A DNA stretch of 64,000 nucleotides from SZUA-365 sp034002405. Lineage in GTDB: Bacteria > Bacteroidota > Ignavibacteria > SZUA-365. The translations under genes and the position numbers were made by a program. Positions 24,784 to 33,472 of this stretch are shown here, one piece after another (position 1 is the first letter of the stretch; each line of letters begins with the position of its first letter). The notes under the pieces are model-generated. The model did not search any database. It worked only from the letters and a program-made list of their open reading frames with translations, and was not told where the DNA came from. The stretch is from NCBI GenBank assembly GCA_034002405.1, contig JAVFAS010000001.1, forward strand, positions 153,046 to 217,045, given 5' to 3'.

Positions 24784-26253
24784 ATGAGCCGCATCGTTGT
24801 GATCGGTTCGGGATTCGGAGGCATGGGGGCAGCCCTGCGCCTTCTCGCCCGGGGACACGAAGTCACCATTCTCGAAAAACTCGACAAACCCGGAGGCCGT
24901 GCCTATGTGTTCGAACAGGACGGCTACACGTTTGATGCCGGTCCCACGGTCATCACCGCACCCTGGCTGATTCACGAGATCTTCGAACTCTTCGGCAAGC
25001 GCAGTGACGACTACGTGCGCATCGTCCCGGTGCAGCCCTTCTACCGCATCGCCTTCCATGACCGGAGTTTCTTCGAATACAACAACGATCAGGATTTCAT
25101 CGAAGAGAACATCCGGAAATTCAATCCCGACGACGTCGACGGGTACCGCGCCTTCATGAAACAAACGAAACCCATCTTCGAGAAGGGATTCGTCGAACTC
25201 GCGGACAAACCCTTTCTGACCCTGGGCAGCATGCTCCGGGTCGTGCCCGATCTGCTTCGCCTCGGCTCGCACCGCAGCGTGTATTCCTACGTCTCGCGAT
25301 TCATCAAGGACCCGCGGCTGCGGATGGTGTTCACCTTCCACCCGCTGCTGGTCGGGGGCAACCCTTTCCACACCACCTCGATTTACGCGATGATTCACTA
25401 CCTGGAAAAAGAGTGGGGGGTCCATTATGCGATGGGTGGGACGGGCACGGTGATCCGGGGCTTCGCGAAATTGTTCGAGGAGGAAGGCGGAACGCTGCGG
25501 CTGAACGCGGAGGTCGATCGCATCGAGGTGCGTGAGGGCATGGCGCGCGCCGTTCACTTGAAGGACGGCAGCAGCATCGAGGCAGACATTGTGGTGTCCA
25601 ACGCCGATGTCGCGCACACGTATCTCGACCTGATCGATCGATCCGCGCGACGGAAAAACAGCGACCGGAAGTTGCGCGGCATGCGCTACTCGATGTCTCT
25701 GGTCGTCATCTACTTTGGCACGACGCGGCACTATCCCGATATCGCGCATCATACCATCATTCTCAGCCATCGGTACCGCGAACTGCTCGACGACATCTTC
25801 CGCCGCAAGGTGCTCGCGGATGATTTCTCCCTGTACCTGCATCGTCCCACGGCCACCGATGCGTCGATGGCGCCCTCCGGCGGCGACGCGTTTTACGTGC
25901 TCGCGCCCGTGCCGAACAACGCCTCCGGCATTGACTGGAAGACCGAGGGACCGAAACTGCAGGCTCGCATCATGGCGTTTCTCGAGAAGAACTATCTCCC
26001 CGAACTCTCGGCGCATCTTGCCACCGCGCGCCTCTTCACTCCGGATGATTTCGAGCATCGCCTCAACAGCCATCTCGGCTCGGCGTTTTCCGTGGAACCC
26101 ATCCTGACACAAAGCGCGTGGTTCCGTCCGCACAACCGCAGCGAGGATGTGCGCAATCTCTATTTCACCGGTGCGGGAACGCATCCCGGTGCGGGCCTGC
26201 CGGGCGTGCTCTCTTCCTCGAAGATCGTGGAGGAGCTGATCGGATCCGCTTGA
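24784..26253 (+). CDS. crtI: Phytoene desaturase family FAD-dependent oxidoreductase
   Basis: The 489 residues start with the FAD-binding Rossmann motif (VVIGSGFGGMGAALRLLARG, then EKLDKPGGRAY). DAGPTVIT is typical of CrtI-type carotene desaturases. The C-terminal FAD motif is LYFTGAGTHPGAGLPGVLSS. The enzyme would introduce double bases into phytoene or a related C30/C40 polyene, or act as a related carotenoid oxidase. Neither a phytoene synthase nor any other carotenoid gene lies beside it. It has no strong ribosome binding site (GGAG is 12 bases upstream). It converges on marC. Confidence 0.88.
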   Translation: MSRIVVIGSGFGGMGAALRLLARGHEVTILEKLDKPGGRAYVFEQDGYTFDAGPTVITAPWLIHEIFELFGKRSDDYVRIVPVQPFYRIAFHDRSFFEYNNDQDFIEENIRKFNPDDVDGYRAFMKQTKPIFEKGFVELADKPFLTLGSMLRVVPDLLRLGSHRSVYSYVSRFIKDPRLRMVFTFHPLLVGGNPFHTTSIYAMIHYLEKEWGVHYAMGGTGTVIRGFAKLFEEEGGTLRLNAEVDRIEVREGMARAVHLKDGSSIEADIVVSNADVAHTYLDLIDRSARRKNSDRKLRGMRYSMSLVVIYFGTTRHYPDIAHHTIILSHRYRELLDDIFRRKVLADDFSLYLHRPTATDASMAPSGGDAFYVLAPVPNNASGIDWKTEGPKLQARIMAFLEKNYLPELSAHLATARLFTPDDFEHRLNSHLGSAFSVEPILTQSAWFRPHNRSEDVRNLYFTGAGTHPGAGLPGVLSSSKIVEELIGSA

Positions 26254-26277
26254 TACCGTCCGATCCGCGATCGTAGA

Positions 26278-26856
26278 TCAGAGTGACGCGGCGATGCCGG
26301 AACGGATCATCATGATCGCGATACCCGCCATGAACAGCGAGGCAACTTTCGCGAACGCCTGGGACCCCGCTTCGCCCATGACGCGGATGATCCATTTCGA
26401 ATTGATCAACAGGATCAACACCAACAGGCAGTTGGCGATCAACGCGGCGAGGGTGATCATCAGTCCATGCGCATCGACGGAGATGAGGATGGTCGTCATG
26501 CCGGCCGGGCCCATGATGAGCGGGATGCCAATGGGAACGACCCCAACGTTCGCTCGCGGCTTGCGGCGTTCTTCCGGCGCTGTCGAGATCAGGTCCTGAA
26601 TCGCGAGCACCAGCAGCACCACGCCGCCGCCGATCCGGAAATCCGCGGGTGTGATGCCGAGGAAGTCAAACAGCGCCGTGCCGGAGAACATGAAGACGAT
26701 CGCGATGATGAAGGCGGTGCCCGTGGCGCTGTAGATCAACCGACGCAGCTCCGCGCGTTCCATCCCCTGTGTCAGGCCGAGAAACAGCGGGATGAGGCCG
26801 AGGGTGTCCATTGCCACGAACAGTGGGATGAATGCTTGGATGAATACTTCGAACAT
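26278..26856 (-). CDS. MarC-family integral membrane protein
   Basis: The 192 residues form six hydrophobic helices. The MarC/UPF0056 signature is present: FIPLFVAMDTLGLIPLFLGL near the start and PIGIPLIMGPAGMTTILI in the middle, two half-repeats with small and polar residues inside helices. The transport substrate of the family is not established, and the old link to multiple antibiotic resistance was withdrawn. It is encoded convergently with crtI, 24 bp between stop codons. Confidence 0.9.
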   Translation of the reverse strand: MFEVFIQAFIPLFVAMDTLGLIPLFLGLTQGMERAELRRLIYSATGTAFIIAIVFMFSGTALFDFLGITPADFRIGGGVVLLVLAIQDLISTAPEERRKPRANVGVVPIGIPLIMGPAGMTTILISVDAHGLMITLAALIANCLLVLILLINSKWIIRVMGEAGSQAFAKVASLFMAGIAIMMIRSGIAASL

Positions 26857-26956
26857 GGTGGGATGGGGGTGATGGGGAGCGGTCCGGGATCCTCGATATC
26901 TGAAGATTTTCGGATACCATACTCCGTGTAACGATACGACAATACGCGGGTGGAGA

Positions 26957-27550
26957 TTATTCGACGGTGTCGATCCGGGTGAACATCGAGGCGAGCAATT
27001 CCTTTTTTCCCGTGCCCTTCAGACTGGACAGCAGCAACAGGCCGCCCCGATAGCCGAGCTGTTCCATCGCGAGGGAAAGTGATCGTTCCTGCCGGACGCG
27101 TTCGCCCTGTTTGAGCTTGTCGATTTTCGTAAGGGCGACCTGCAGGGGAAATCCATTCTCCACGAACCAGCGCAGGACGCGGGCGTCGGAATCCTGCAGC
27201 GGCAGGCGGGCATCGACGAGTTGCAGGACCATGGCGAGCGGCCGTCCACCGTCGAAATAGGCGGTGATCAGCCGTCCCCAGTCGCGGCGCTTTCCCTGCG
27301 ATGCCTTCGCGTACCCGTAGCCCGGAAGATCGACGAAGCGCAGGCGATCCTCCACGAGAAAGAAATTGATCTGCTGCGTCTTGCCCGGCGTCGCGCTGAC
27401 CTTGGCCAGCTGGCGTGCGCCGACGAGCATATTGAGCAGGGACGACTTCCCCACGTTCGACCGCCCGGCAAAGGCGATTTCGGGATAGGCCGGTTCCGGG
27501 AACTGCTGCGGGCTTGCCGCTCCGATTTCAAACACTGCGCGGAGTTGCAT
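26957..27550 (-). CDS. engB: Ribosome biogenesis GTP-binding protein YihA/YsxC (EngB)
   Basis: The 197 residues contain the TrmE-Era-type GTPase motifs in order: G1 GRSNVGKSS, G2 TPGKTQ, G3 DLPGYG, G4 TKIDK and a G5-like LLLSSLKGTG. The protein helps assemble the large ribosomal subunit. It lies downstream of rplQ, but a terminator between them (27574-27608) suggests it is not simply the last gene of the alpha operon. Confidence 0.95.
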   Translation of the reverse strand: MQLRAVFEIGAASPQQFPEPAYPEIAFAGRSNVGKSSLLNMLVGARQLAKVSATPGKTQQINFFLVEDRLRFVDLPGYGYAKASQGKRRDWGRLITAYFDGGRPLAMVLQLVDARLPLQDSDARVLRWFVENGFPLQVALTKIDKLKQGERVRQERSLSLAMEQLGYRGGLLLLSSLKGTGKKELLASMFTRIDTVE

Positions 27551-27573
27551 GGGTGCACACGGGCGTTCGTGGC

Positions 27574-27608
27574 AAAAAAAACGCCGTGGGGAAAACCGCC
27601 ACGGCGTT
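27574..27608 (-). terminator. Intrinsic terminator after rplQ
   Basis: Arms AACGCCGTGG (27580-27589) and CCACGGCGTT (27599-27608) pair perfectly. On the minus strand the stem is followed by a run of U (A tract at 27574-27580). It ends the long ribosomal protein transcript after rplQ. Confidence 0.88.
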
Positions 27609-27627
27609 CACGATCCATGGACGACGG

Positions 27628-28302
27628 TCAGGCGTCCTTCTTCTCGTCCTCGGGCGCGGCGATATCCTGCGCGAGATCCGTGGCGGTCTCGGTGGCATCG
27701 GTGACGGCCGCTTCCGCTTCCGTCGCGACCGACTGCACGTCGGCGGCCACGGCATCCGCGGTATTGACGGCATCCGCGACGATCGTCTCGCCCTCTGAGG
27801 CCGGCGCCGTCGTCGGGGCATCCTTGGACTTGCGCTCTTCGGCGGCCTTGCGACGCTGTGCCGCGGCCTTCGAACGGGCTGCGCGCTCCTTGCGCTGCTT
27901 GCTGTCCTGCGCCTCGTTGTAATCAACCAGCTCGATCACGGCCATCTCGGCCCCGTCACCGAGGCGACTGCCGAGCTTGAGCACGCGCGTGTATCCGCCG
28001 GCACGCTTGCCGACCTTCTCCGCGATTTCGGAGAACAGGATCTGCAAGGCCTCTTTATCGCGGATGAATTTCGCGATCTCGCGGCGTGCGTGCACGTCCA
28101 GCGCCTCGCCGCTTTTTTCGCGCATGTACGCGTCGCGGGCGCGGGTGATCAGCGGTTCGACGATCCGGCGGGTTTCCTTCGCCTTGGCCGTGGTCGTGCG
28201 GATACGTTTGTGTTTGATCAGCGCCGTCGAGAGCGCGGACAGCAGGGCCTTGCGATGGCTGGCGGACCGGCTGAGTCTTCTTCCAACTTTTGCGTGTCTC
28301 AT
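27628..28302 (-). CDS. rplQ: Ribosomal protein bL17 with a long C-terminal extension
   Basis: Residues 1-~127 are a normal bL17 (MRHAKVGRRLSRSASHRKAL, AGGYTRVLKLGSRLGDGAEM). The protein then continues for about 95 residues, first a basic Lys/Arg/Ala stretch and then an acidic, Ala/Thr-rich tail ending EDEKKDA. Usual length is about 120-130. Similar tails occur in some FCB-group L17 proteins. The role of the tail is unknown. It is the last gene of the alpha operon, after rpoA. Confidence 0.95.
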   Translation of the reverse strand: MRHAKVGRRLSRSASHRKALLSALSTALIKHKRIRTTTAKAKETRRIVEPLITRARDAYMREKSGEALDVHARREIAKFIRDKEALQILFSEIAEKVGKRAGGYTRVLKLGSRLGDGAEMAVIELVDYNEAQDSKQRKERAARSKAAAQRRKAAEERKSKDAPTTAPASEGETIVADAVNTADAVAADVQSVATEAEAAVTDATETATDLAQDIAAPEDEKKDA

Positions 28303-28323
28303 GGTGTTTTTCTATTCCTCGAA

Positions 28324-29319
28324 TTACTCTTCTTCCTGCGAAGAACCGATGTACTGGTCGACGTTCATGCCGAACTGCAGTCCGAAATCGTCGACGATGG
28401 CCCCGAGCTCTGCAAGGGACTTGCGGCCAAAGTTCCGGAATTTCAGCATCTCCGCTTCTTCACGGCGGACGAGATCGGCAATGGTTTTAATATTTGCTGC
28501 CTTCAGGCAGTTGTGGGAACGCACGGAAAGTTCAAGATCGTCGACCGACGTCAGAAGGATCTTGCGGACGCGGGCGGTTTCATCATCCTCCTGCGTCTTG
28601 TCTTCTTCCTCACCCGTGACCATGTCGAAATTGAGGAACATCTGCACATGGTCGAGGAGAATGCGTGCGGACTGCGAGAGCGCTTCACGCGGCGACATCG
28701 ATCCGTCGGTGGTGATATCGAGCGTGAGCTTGTCGTAATCGGTGCTCCCGCCGACACGCGTGTTCTCGACAAGCAGTTTGACGTTCTTGATCGGTGTGAA
28801 AATCGCATCCATCGAGATCGTTCCCAATGGCTGATCGGGGAGTTTGTTTTCATCCGCGGGCACGTATCCGCGGCCCCGTGCGATGCGCAACTCGATCTCG
28901 ACCGCGGCCTCCGGGCCGAGGGTGCAGATATACTTCTCCGGGTTCAGAACCTCGAACTCCGAGGAGGCTGACTGGATGTCCGCCGCCGTGAATGTATGTT
29001 GCCCCTTCAGGGAAAGCGTGATGGTCGAGGCCTTGGGATTGACCGCACGGAAACGAATTTCCTTGAGGTTGAGGATAATCTCGGACACATCCTCCACCAC
29101 GCCGTGGATCGTGGAAAACTCATGCATCACGCCGTCGATCTTCACGGAGGTGATCGCCAGGCCGGTCAACGAGGACAGCAGCACTCGCCGGAAGGAGTTG
29201 CCGATCGTGATACCGTATCCCTTTTCAAGCGGCTGAATGACGAATCGTCCGAAGGTTTCGGAATACGTCGCCTCGTCGAGGACGATGCCATCCGGCATTT
29301 GAATCGTTGTCGTAGTCAT
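28324..29319 (-). CDS. rpoA: RNA polymerase alpha subunit
   Basis: The 331 residues include the assembly domain (PLEKGYGITIGNSFRRVLLS), the insert domain, an acidic linker (GEEEDKTQEDDET) and the C-terminal DNA/activator-binding domain (LELSVRSHNCLKAANIKTIA, RNFGRKSLAEL). It dimerises and seeds assembly of the polymerase with beta and beta'. It follows rpsK by 99 bp, without the usual rpsD in between. Confidence 0.98.
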   Translation of the reverse strand: MTTTTIQMPDGIVLDEATYSETFGRFVIQPLEKGYGITIGNSFRRVLLSSLTGLAITSVKIDGVMHEFSTIHGVVEDVSEIILNLKEIRFRAVNPKASTITLSLKGQHTFTAADIQSASSEFEVLNPEKYICTLGPEAAVEIELRIARGRGYVPADENKLPDQPLGTISMDAIFTPIKNVKLLVENTRVGGSTDYDKLTLDITTDGSMSPREALSQSARILLDHVQMFLNFDMVTGEEEDKTQEDDETARVRKILLTSVDDLELSVRSHNCLKAANIKTIADLVRREEAEMLKFRNFGRKSLAELGAIVDDFGLQFGMNVDQYIGSSQEEE

Positions 29320-29418
29320 CTGCGTAAATGCTCTCCTGTTAGGGGTTCTGAGTCAGGTCATGGTCCAACACATGCGGAGCAGTCGCGCTGCCGCGCTGCG
29401 GTGCGCGAGTGGAACCGG

Positions 29419-29805
29419 TCAGACTCTTCTGCGCTTCGGCGGACGGCAGCCGTTGTGCGGAATCGGCGTGACGTCGCGGATGGCCATGATCTCGAGGCCC
29501 GCGGTTTGCAGCGCGCGGATCGCGGCTTCACGGCCGGAGCCCGGACCCTTGACAAAAACCTCCACCTTGCGCAGCCCGAGATCGTGCGCTTCCTTGGCGG
29601 CGGATTCGGCGGAAACCTGCGCGGCATACGGTGTATTCTTGCGCGAGCCCTTGAATCCATTCTTACCGGCGGAGGACCAGGAAATCGTATTCCCGTACAC
29701 GTCGGTCAGGGTCACCAGCACGTTGTTGAACGTCGCCTTGATGTACGCCCGGCCCGTGGTGTCGACCTGGATTTTCTTTTTCGTTTTCTTGACGGCTTTA
29801 GCCAC
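29419..29805 (-). CDS. rpsK: Ribosomal protein uS11
   Basis: The 128 residues show the uS11 core ATFNNVLVTLTDVYGN and AAESAAKEAHDLGLRKVEVF and end in PIPHNGCRPPKRRRV. It lines the platform of the small subunit near the E site. The start is GTG with AAGGAG five bases upstream. A Lys-rich N-terminus precedes the core. Confidence 0.97.
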   Translation of the reverse strand: MAKAVKKTKKKIQVDTTGRAYIKATFNNVLVTLTDVYGNTISWSSAGKNGFKGSRKNTPYAAQVSAESAAKEAHDLGLRKVEVFVKGPGSGREAAIRALQTAGLEIMAIRDVTPIPHNGCRPPKRRRV

Positions 29806-29840
29806 AGCTACTCCTTGAATAACTCACGATAACCAGATTA

Positions 29841-30221
29841 CTACTTCTTGCCCGGCGCCTTTTTCTTGCCGGCCACCGTCTTCCTGCGGCCCTTCCGCGT
29901 ACGGGAATTCGTCTTCGTGCGCTGTCCACGCACCGGGAGGCCCTTGCGATGACGCAATCCGCGATAGCAGCCAATGTCCATCAGTCGCTTGATGTTCATC
30001 TGCATTTCGCTGCGCACGGCTCCTTCGACACGCATCCCCTGGATGATCGTGCGGATGGCGCTCACCTCATCATCGTTCAAGGCCTCGATTTTCTTGTCGT
30101 GAGGAATGCCCGCCTGGTCAAGAATGCTTTTGGCGGTCGAACGACCGATGCCGTAAATGTACGTCAGTGCGATGACGGCATGTTTCGCTCTTGGTAAATC
30201 GACTCCTGCTATACGTGCCAA
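29841..30221 (-). CDS. rpsM: Ribosomal protein uS13
   Basis: The 126 residues begin MARIAGVDLPRAKHAVIALT and hold the YIGIG-like YGIGRSTAKSIL helix-two-turn-helix and the GLRHRKGLPVRGQRTKTNSR tail that reaches the tRNA sites. The start is TTG with AAGGAG six bases upstream, so no ATG form is needed. Confidence 0.97.
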   Translation of the reverse strand: MARIAGVDLPRAKHAVIALTYIYGIGRSTAKSILDQAGIPHDKKIEALNDDEVSAIRTIIQGMRVEGAVRSEMQMNIKRLMDIGCYRGLRHRKGLPVRGQRTKTNSRTRKGRRKTVAGKKKAPGKK

Positions 30222-30263
30222 CTGTAACTCCTTGCAGCTCGGTTTTGTGTTCTGAACATTCGA

Positions 30264-30377
30264 TTAGCCTTGGCGTTGCTTGTGCTTGGGATTCGTGCAG
30301 ATCACACGGACCACGCCTTTCCGGCGGATGATCTTGCACTTGTCGCAAATTTTCTTCACGGACGAACGGACTTTCAT
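30264..30377 (-). CDS. rpmJ: Ribosomal protein bL36, zinc-binding form
   Basis: A 37-residue gene between rpsM and infA. It reads MKVRSSVKKICDKCK and later VRVICTNPKHKQRQG. The zinc ligands are Cys11, Cys14, Cys27 and His32, the classical C+ form. It binds domains of 23S rRNA late in large-subunit assembly. The position is the normal one in this cluster. Confidence 0.96.
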   Translation of the reverse strand: MKVRSSVKKICDKCKIIRRKGVVRVICTNPKHKQRQG

Positions 30378-30393
30378 GGGTTCTCCACGTAAT

Positions 30394-30612
30394 CTATTTG
30401 TAGCGATAAGTAATTCGGCCCTTGGTCAGATCGTACGGCGACAGCTCGACGGTGACCTTGTCACCCTGGAGAATGCGAATGAAATGCATACGCATTTTGC
30501 CCGACACGTGGGCAAGCACCTCGTGACCGTTATCGAGACGTACGCGAAACATTGCATTCGGCAATGTCTCGGTGATTACTCCGTCAACCGTTATCGATCC
30601 TTGTTTCGCCAT
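30394..30612 (-). CDS. infA: Translation initiation factor IF-1
   Basis: The 72 residues have a single S1/OB fold: MAKQGSITVDGVITETLPNA, then HVSGKMRMHFIRILQGD and the SPYDLTKGRITYRYK ending. It blocks the A site during initiation. The ATG at 30612 lies 29 bases inside the end of map, so the two genes overlap and are likely coupled. Confidence 0.97.
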   Translation of the reverse strand: MAKQGSITVDGVITETLPNAMFRVRLDNGHEVLAHVSGKMRMHFIRILQGDKVTVELSPYDLTKGRITYRYK

Positions 30613-31390
30613 TCTCTCGTTCGAAATGATTGGTAAGCAGTACGGGTCCGTCTTTCGAAATGTACACGGTATGTTCGAAATGGGCCGATGCAGAGCCATC
30701 GCGCGTGCGGACGGTCCATCCGTTCGCATCCACCTTGACTCGATGGCCACCGTAGTTGACCATCGGCTCGATCGCCAGGGTCATTCCTGCATCCAGGAGC
30801 GGACCGCTTCCCTTCCGCCCGAAATTCGGGACGGGGGGGTCCTCATGCAGGCTCTTTCCGATTCCGTGTCCGACCAGGTCTCGCACGACCGTGAAACCGG
30901 CCGCCTCGACATGCTGCTGGATCGCCGCGGAAATATCGTGCAGGTGGTTTCCGGGCAGTGCCTGGTCGATCCCGCGGAACAGTGATTCTCTGGTGACGCG
31001 AAGAAGGCGGTGCTTTTCCGCATTCACCGTCCCGACCGGGACCGTCATGGCGCCGTCGCCGTAAAATCCGTTTTTCTCCGCGCCCACATCCACCGACACG
31101 ATTTCCCCATCCTGGAGAACACGGTCGGTCGGGATACCGTGGACGACTTCATCGTCGATCGAGACACACAATGTCGCCGGAAACGGCGGAATCGATTTGC
31201 TTCCGGAGCCGTAGCCCTTGAAGGCTGGACGCGCTCCATTCGCGCGGATGAATTCTTCCGCCAGGGCATCCAATTCGGAGACGCGAGTCCCCGGCTTGAT
31301 CAGGGGCAGCAGAAGGCGGTGGACGTCGGCGACGATTCGATTCGCCTCGCGCATCACCTCGATTTCCTGTTCTGTCTTGCGGTGGATCAT
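30584..31390 (-). CDS. map: Methionine aminopeptidase, type I
   Basis: The 268 residues match the pita-bread fold. Metal ligands are Asp in SVDVGAEKNGFYGDGA (two Asp), His in GHGIGKSLHE, Glu in AIEPMV and Glu in FEHTVYI. It removes the initiator Met from nascent proteins. It lies directly between secY and infA without adk, the arrangement common in Bacteroidota. Confidence 0.96.
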   Translation of the reverse strand: MIHRKTEQEIEVMREANRIVADVHRLLLPLIKPGTRVSELDALAEEFIRANGARPAFKGYGSGSKSIPPFPATLCVSIDDEVVHGIPTDRVLQDGEIVSVDVGAEKNGFYGDGAMTVPVGTVNAEKHRLLRVTRESLFRGIDQALPGNHLHDISAAIQQHVEAAGFTVVRDLVGHGIGKSLHEDPPVPNFGRKGSGPLLDAGMTLAIEPMVNYGGHRVKVDANGWTVRTRDGSASAHFEHTVYISKDGPVLLTNHFERENGETRIDNG

Positions 31391-31412
31391 GCCCCGTTAT
31401 TGTCTGCTACTA

Positions 31413-32753
31413 TTAACCGCGACCGATGCGGCCGCGAATTTTTCCGCTCTTCATGAAGCCATCATAATGGCGCATGAGAAGATGCGATTCAATTTGCTGC
31501 AAGGTGTCGAGCGCGACACCGACGATAATCAACAAGCTGGTGCCGCCAAAGAACTGCGCGAATTCAGGCGAGACATTGAGTCGCATCATGAATGTCGGCA
31601 GGATGGCGATGATGGCCAGGAAGATCGAACCCGGAAGGGTGATCTTCGTGAGAATGTTATCGATGTAATCACGGGTGTGCGCACCGGGACGAATACCCGG
31701 AATGAAGCCACCCTGCTTTTTCATGTTGTCGCTGACGTCCTGCGGGTTGAAGGAAATCGCGGTATAGAAGTACGTGAAGAACACGATCAACACCGCATAA
31801 AACGCCGCGTACACAAACGAGTCGAAGCGGAACCAGACCGCCAGTGACTGCATGAATTCGCTTTCGGGGAAGAACATGGTCACCGTTTCGGGGATGAACA
31901 TCAGGGCCTGCGCGAAGATGATCGGCATGACACCCGCGGTGTTGACGCGCAACGGAATATACTGCGTGACACCACCATACACCTTGCGTCCGACCACCCG
32001 CTTCGCATACTGCACCGGGATGCGTCGGGTCCCCTGTGTCACCATGACCACCCCGGCGGTGATCAACACCATGGAGACGATGATGACGAGTTCGATGATA
32101 ATGTTGGCACCGCGAGAAAACTCCGCCACGGTCGCGTGCGGAAGACGCGCGATAATGCCGATGAAGATGATCAGTGAGATACCATTTCCGATGCCGCGCT
32201 CGGTGATTTGCTCGCCGATCCACATCATGAGCATGGTTGATGCGGCGATGACAAACATGGTTCCGACCGCGAAGAGGACACCCTGCACCTCGGGCGGAAC
32301 GATTGGCGCGCCGGTGGGCGTGGTAAGACTCTGCAGTCGGATGCTCACCGCCCAGCCCTGCAGGATGGCGATGAAAATCGTCCCGTAGCGTGTGTACTGA
32401 TTGATCTTCTTGCGGCCCTCTTCACCACCTTCCTTCTGCAGCTTCTGGAAGTACGGAATGACCGCGCCCAGGAGCTGGAGGATAATCGAGGCGGTGATGT
32501 ACGGCATGATACCGAGCGAGAAAATCGCGGCATTACTGAACGCGCCGCCGACGAACATGTCGAACATCCCGAAAATACCACCCGACCCGGTCTGGGAATC
32601 GAGCCAATCGGCGAGCAGGCCGGCATTGACACCCGGCAGCGTGATGTGCGACCCAAGCCGCACGAGGATGAGCATGACGAGGGTGAACAGGATCCGCTGA
32701 CGCAGTTCCTGTATCTTGAACATGTTTCCGAAACTTTCGCTGAAACCAGCCAT
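31413..32753 (-). CDS. secY: Protein translocase channel subunit SecY
   Basis: The 446 residues have ten membrane helices. Recognisable parts include LPGVNAG in the plug region, NAAIFSLGIMPYITASIILQ in helix 2, and the cytosolic loops with GTRRIPVQYAKRVVGR and QGGFIPGIRPGAHT. It forms the Sec channel with SecE, which is encoded at 58053. The ATG at 32753 (MAGFSESFGNMFK) is the natural start. Longer in-frame forms enter rplO. Confidence 0.97.
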   Translation of the reverse strand: MAGFSESFGNMFKIQELRQRILFTLVMLILVRLGSHITLPGVNAGLLADWLDSQTGSGGIFGMFDMFVGGAFSNAAIFSLGIMPYITASIILQLLGAVIPYFQKLQKEGGEEGRKKINQYTRYGTIFIAILQGWAVSIRLQSLTTPTGAPIVPPEVQGVLFAVGTMFVIAASTMLMMWIGEQITERGIGNGISLIIFIGIIARLPHATVAEFSRGANIIIELVIIVSMVLITAGVVMVTQGTRRIPVQYAKRVVGRKVYGGVTQYIPLRVNTAGVMPIIFAQALMFIPETVTMFFPESEFMQSLAVWFRFDSFVYAAFYAVLIVFFTYFYTAISFNPQDVSDNMKKQGGFIPGIRPGAHTRDYIDNILTKITLPGSIFLAIIAILPTFMMRLNVSPEFAQFFGGTSLLIIVGVALDTLQQIESHLLMRHYDGFMKSGKIRGRIGRG

Positions 32754-32766
32754 GTATGAACCCGTC

Positions 32767-33234
32767 CTACGCTGTAACTGTGGTTGCGGTACCGCCGGCC
32801 GCCTCGATTTTCTCTTTCGCGGTCGCACTGAACGCGTGTGCCGTGATCGTGAGCTTGCTTGTGAGATCTCCATTGCCGAGAATCTTCACCAGCGCACGGC
32901 GCTTGGCAACGACACCGATCGAGTACAGCACGTCGGGGTTGATCACACCATCGGTGATCACGCCCTTGCTGACGAGTTCCTCGAGACGTGCGACATTGAT
33001 GCCGAGGTATTCTTTCCGGTTGATGTTCGTGAAGCCGAATTTCGGAAGCCGGCGCTGCAAGGGCATCTGACCGCCCTCGAATCCAGGCTTGCGTTTCGCA
33101 CCGGAACGGGACTGTGCGCCCTTGTGACCGCGCGTGGACGTGCCGCCACGGCCGCTGCCCTGGCCACGGCCGAGGCGTTTCTTTTTCTTTCGTGATCCTT
33201 CTGCGTACTGCAGATTTCCAAGGTGATTAGCCAT
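32767..33234 (-). CDS. rplO: Ribosomal protein uL15
   Basis: The 155 residues have the glycine-rich N-terminal arm (KKKRLGRGQGSGRGGTSTRG, HKGAQSRSG), the GFEGGQMPLQRRLPKFGF motif and a globular C-terminal domain. It stabilises 23S rRNA in the large subunit. It is 13 bp upstream of secY. Confidence 0.97.
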   Translation of the reverse strand: MANHLGNLQYAEGSRKKKKRLGRGQGSGRGGTSTRGHKGAQSRSGAKRKPGFEGGQMPLQRRLPKFGFTNINRKEYLGINVARLEELVSKGVITDGVINPDVLYSIGVVAKRRALVKILGNGDLTSKLTITAHAFSATAKEKIEAAGGTATTVTA

Positions 33235-33269
33235 GATGTATTACCCGTTTCTCCTTGCTGTCTGGCACG

Positions 33270-33455
33270 TTACTCGGCGACTTCTTCCACCGTGACGAGG
33301 TGGGCGACCTTGCGGATCATCCCGCGAATCTGAGGGGTGTCGTTCTGGAACACGAAGTGATTCGGACGACCGAGACCGAGCGCTTCGATTGTGCGCTTCT
33401 GGTTTTCGAGTCGGCCGATAACGCTGCGCACCTGTGTGATTTTTAGCTTCGCCAT
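33270..33455 (-). CDS. rpmD: Ribosomal protein uL30
   Basis: A 61-residue protein: MAKLKITQVRSVIGRLENQK, then EALGLGRPNHFVFQND and IRGMIRKVAHLVTVEE. It is the short bacterial uL30, lying between rpsE and rplO as expected in the spc operon. Confidence 0.95.
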   Translation of the reverse strand: MAKLKITQVRSVIGRLENQKRTIEALGLGRPNHFVFQNDTPQIRGMIRKVAHLVTVEEVAE

Positions 33456-33472
33456 TTCATTATCCGTTGAGA

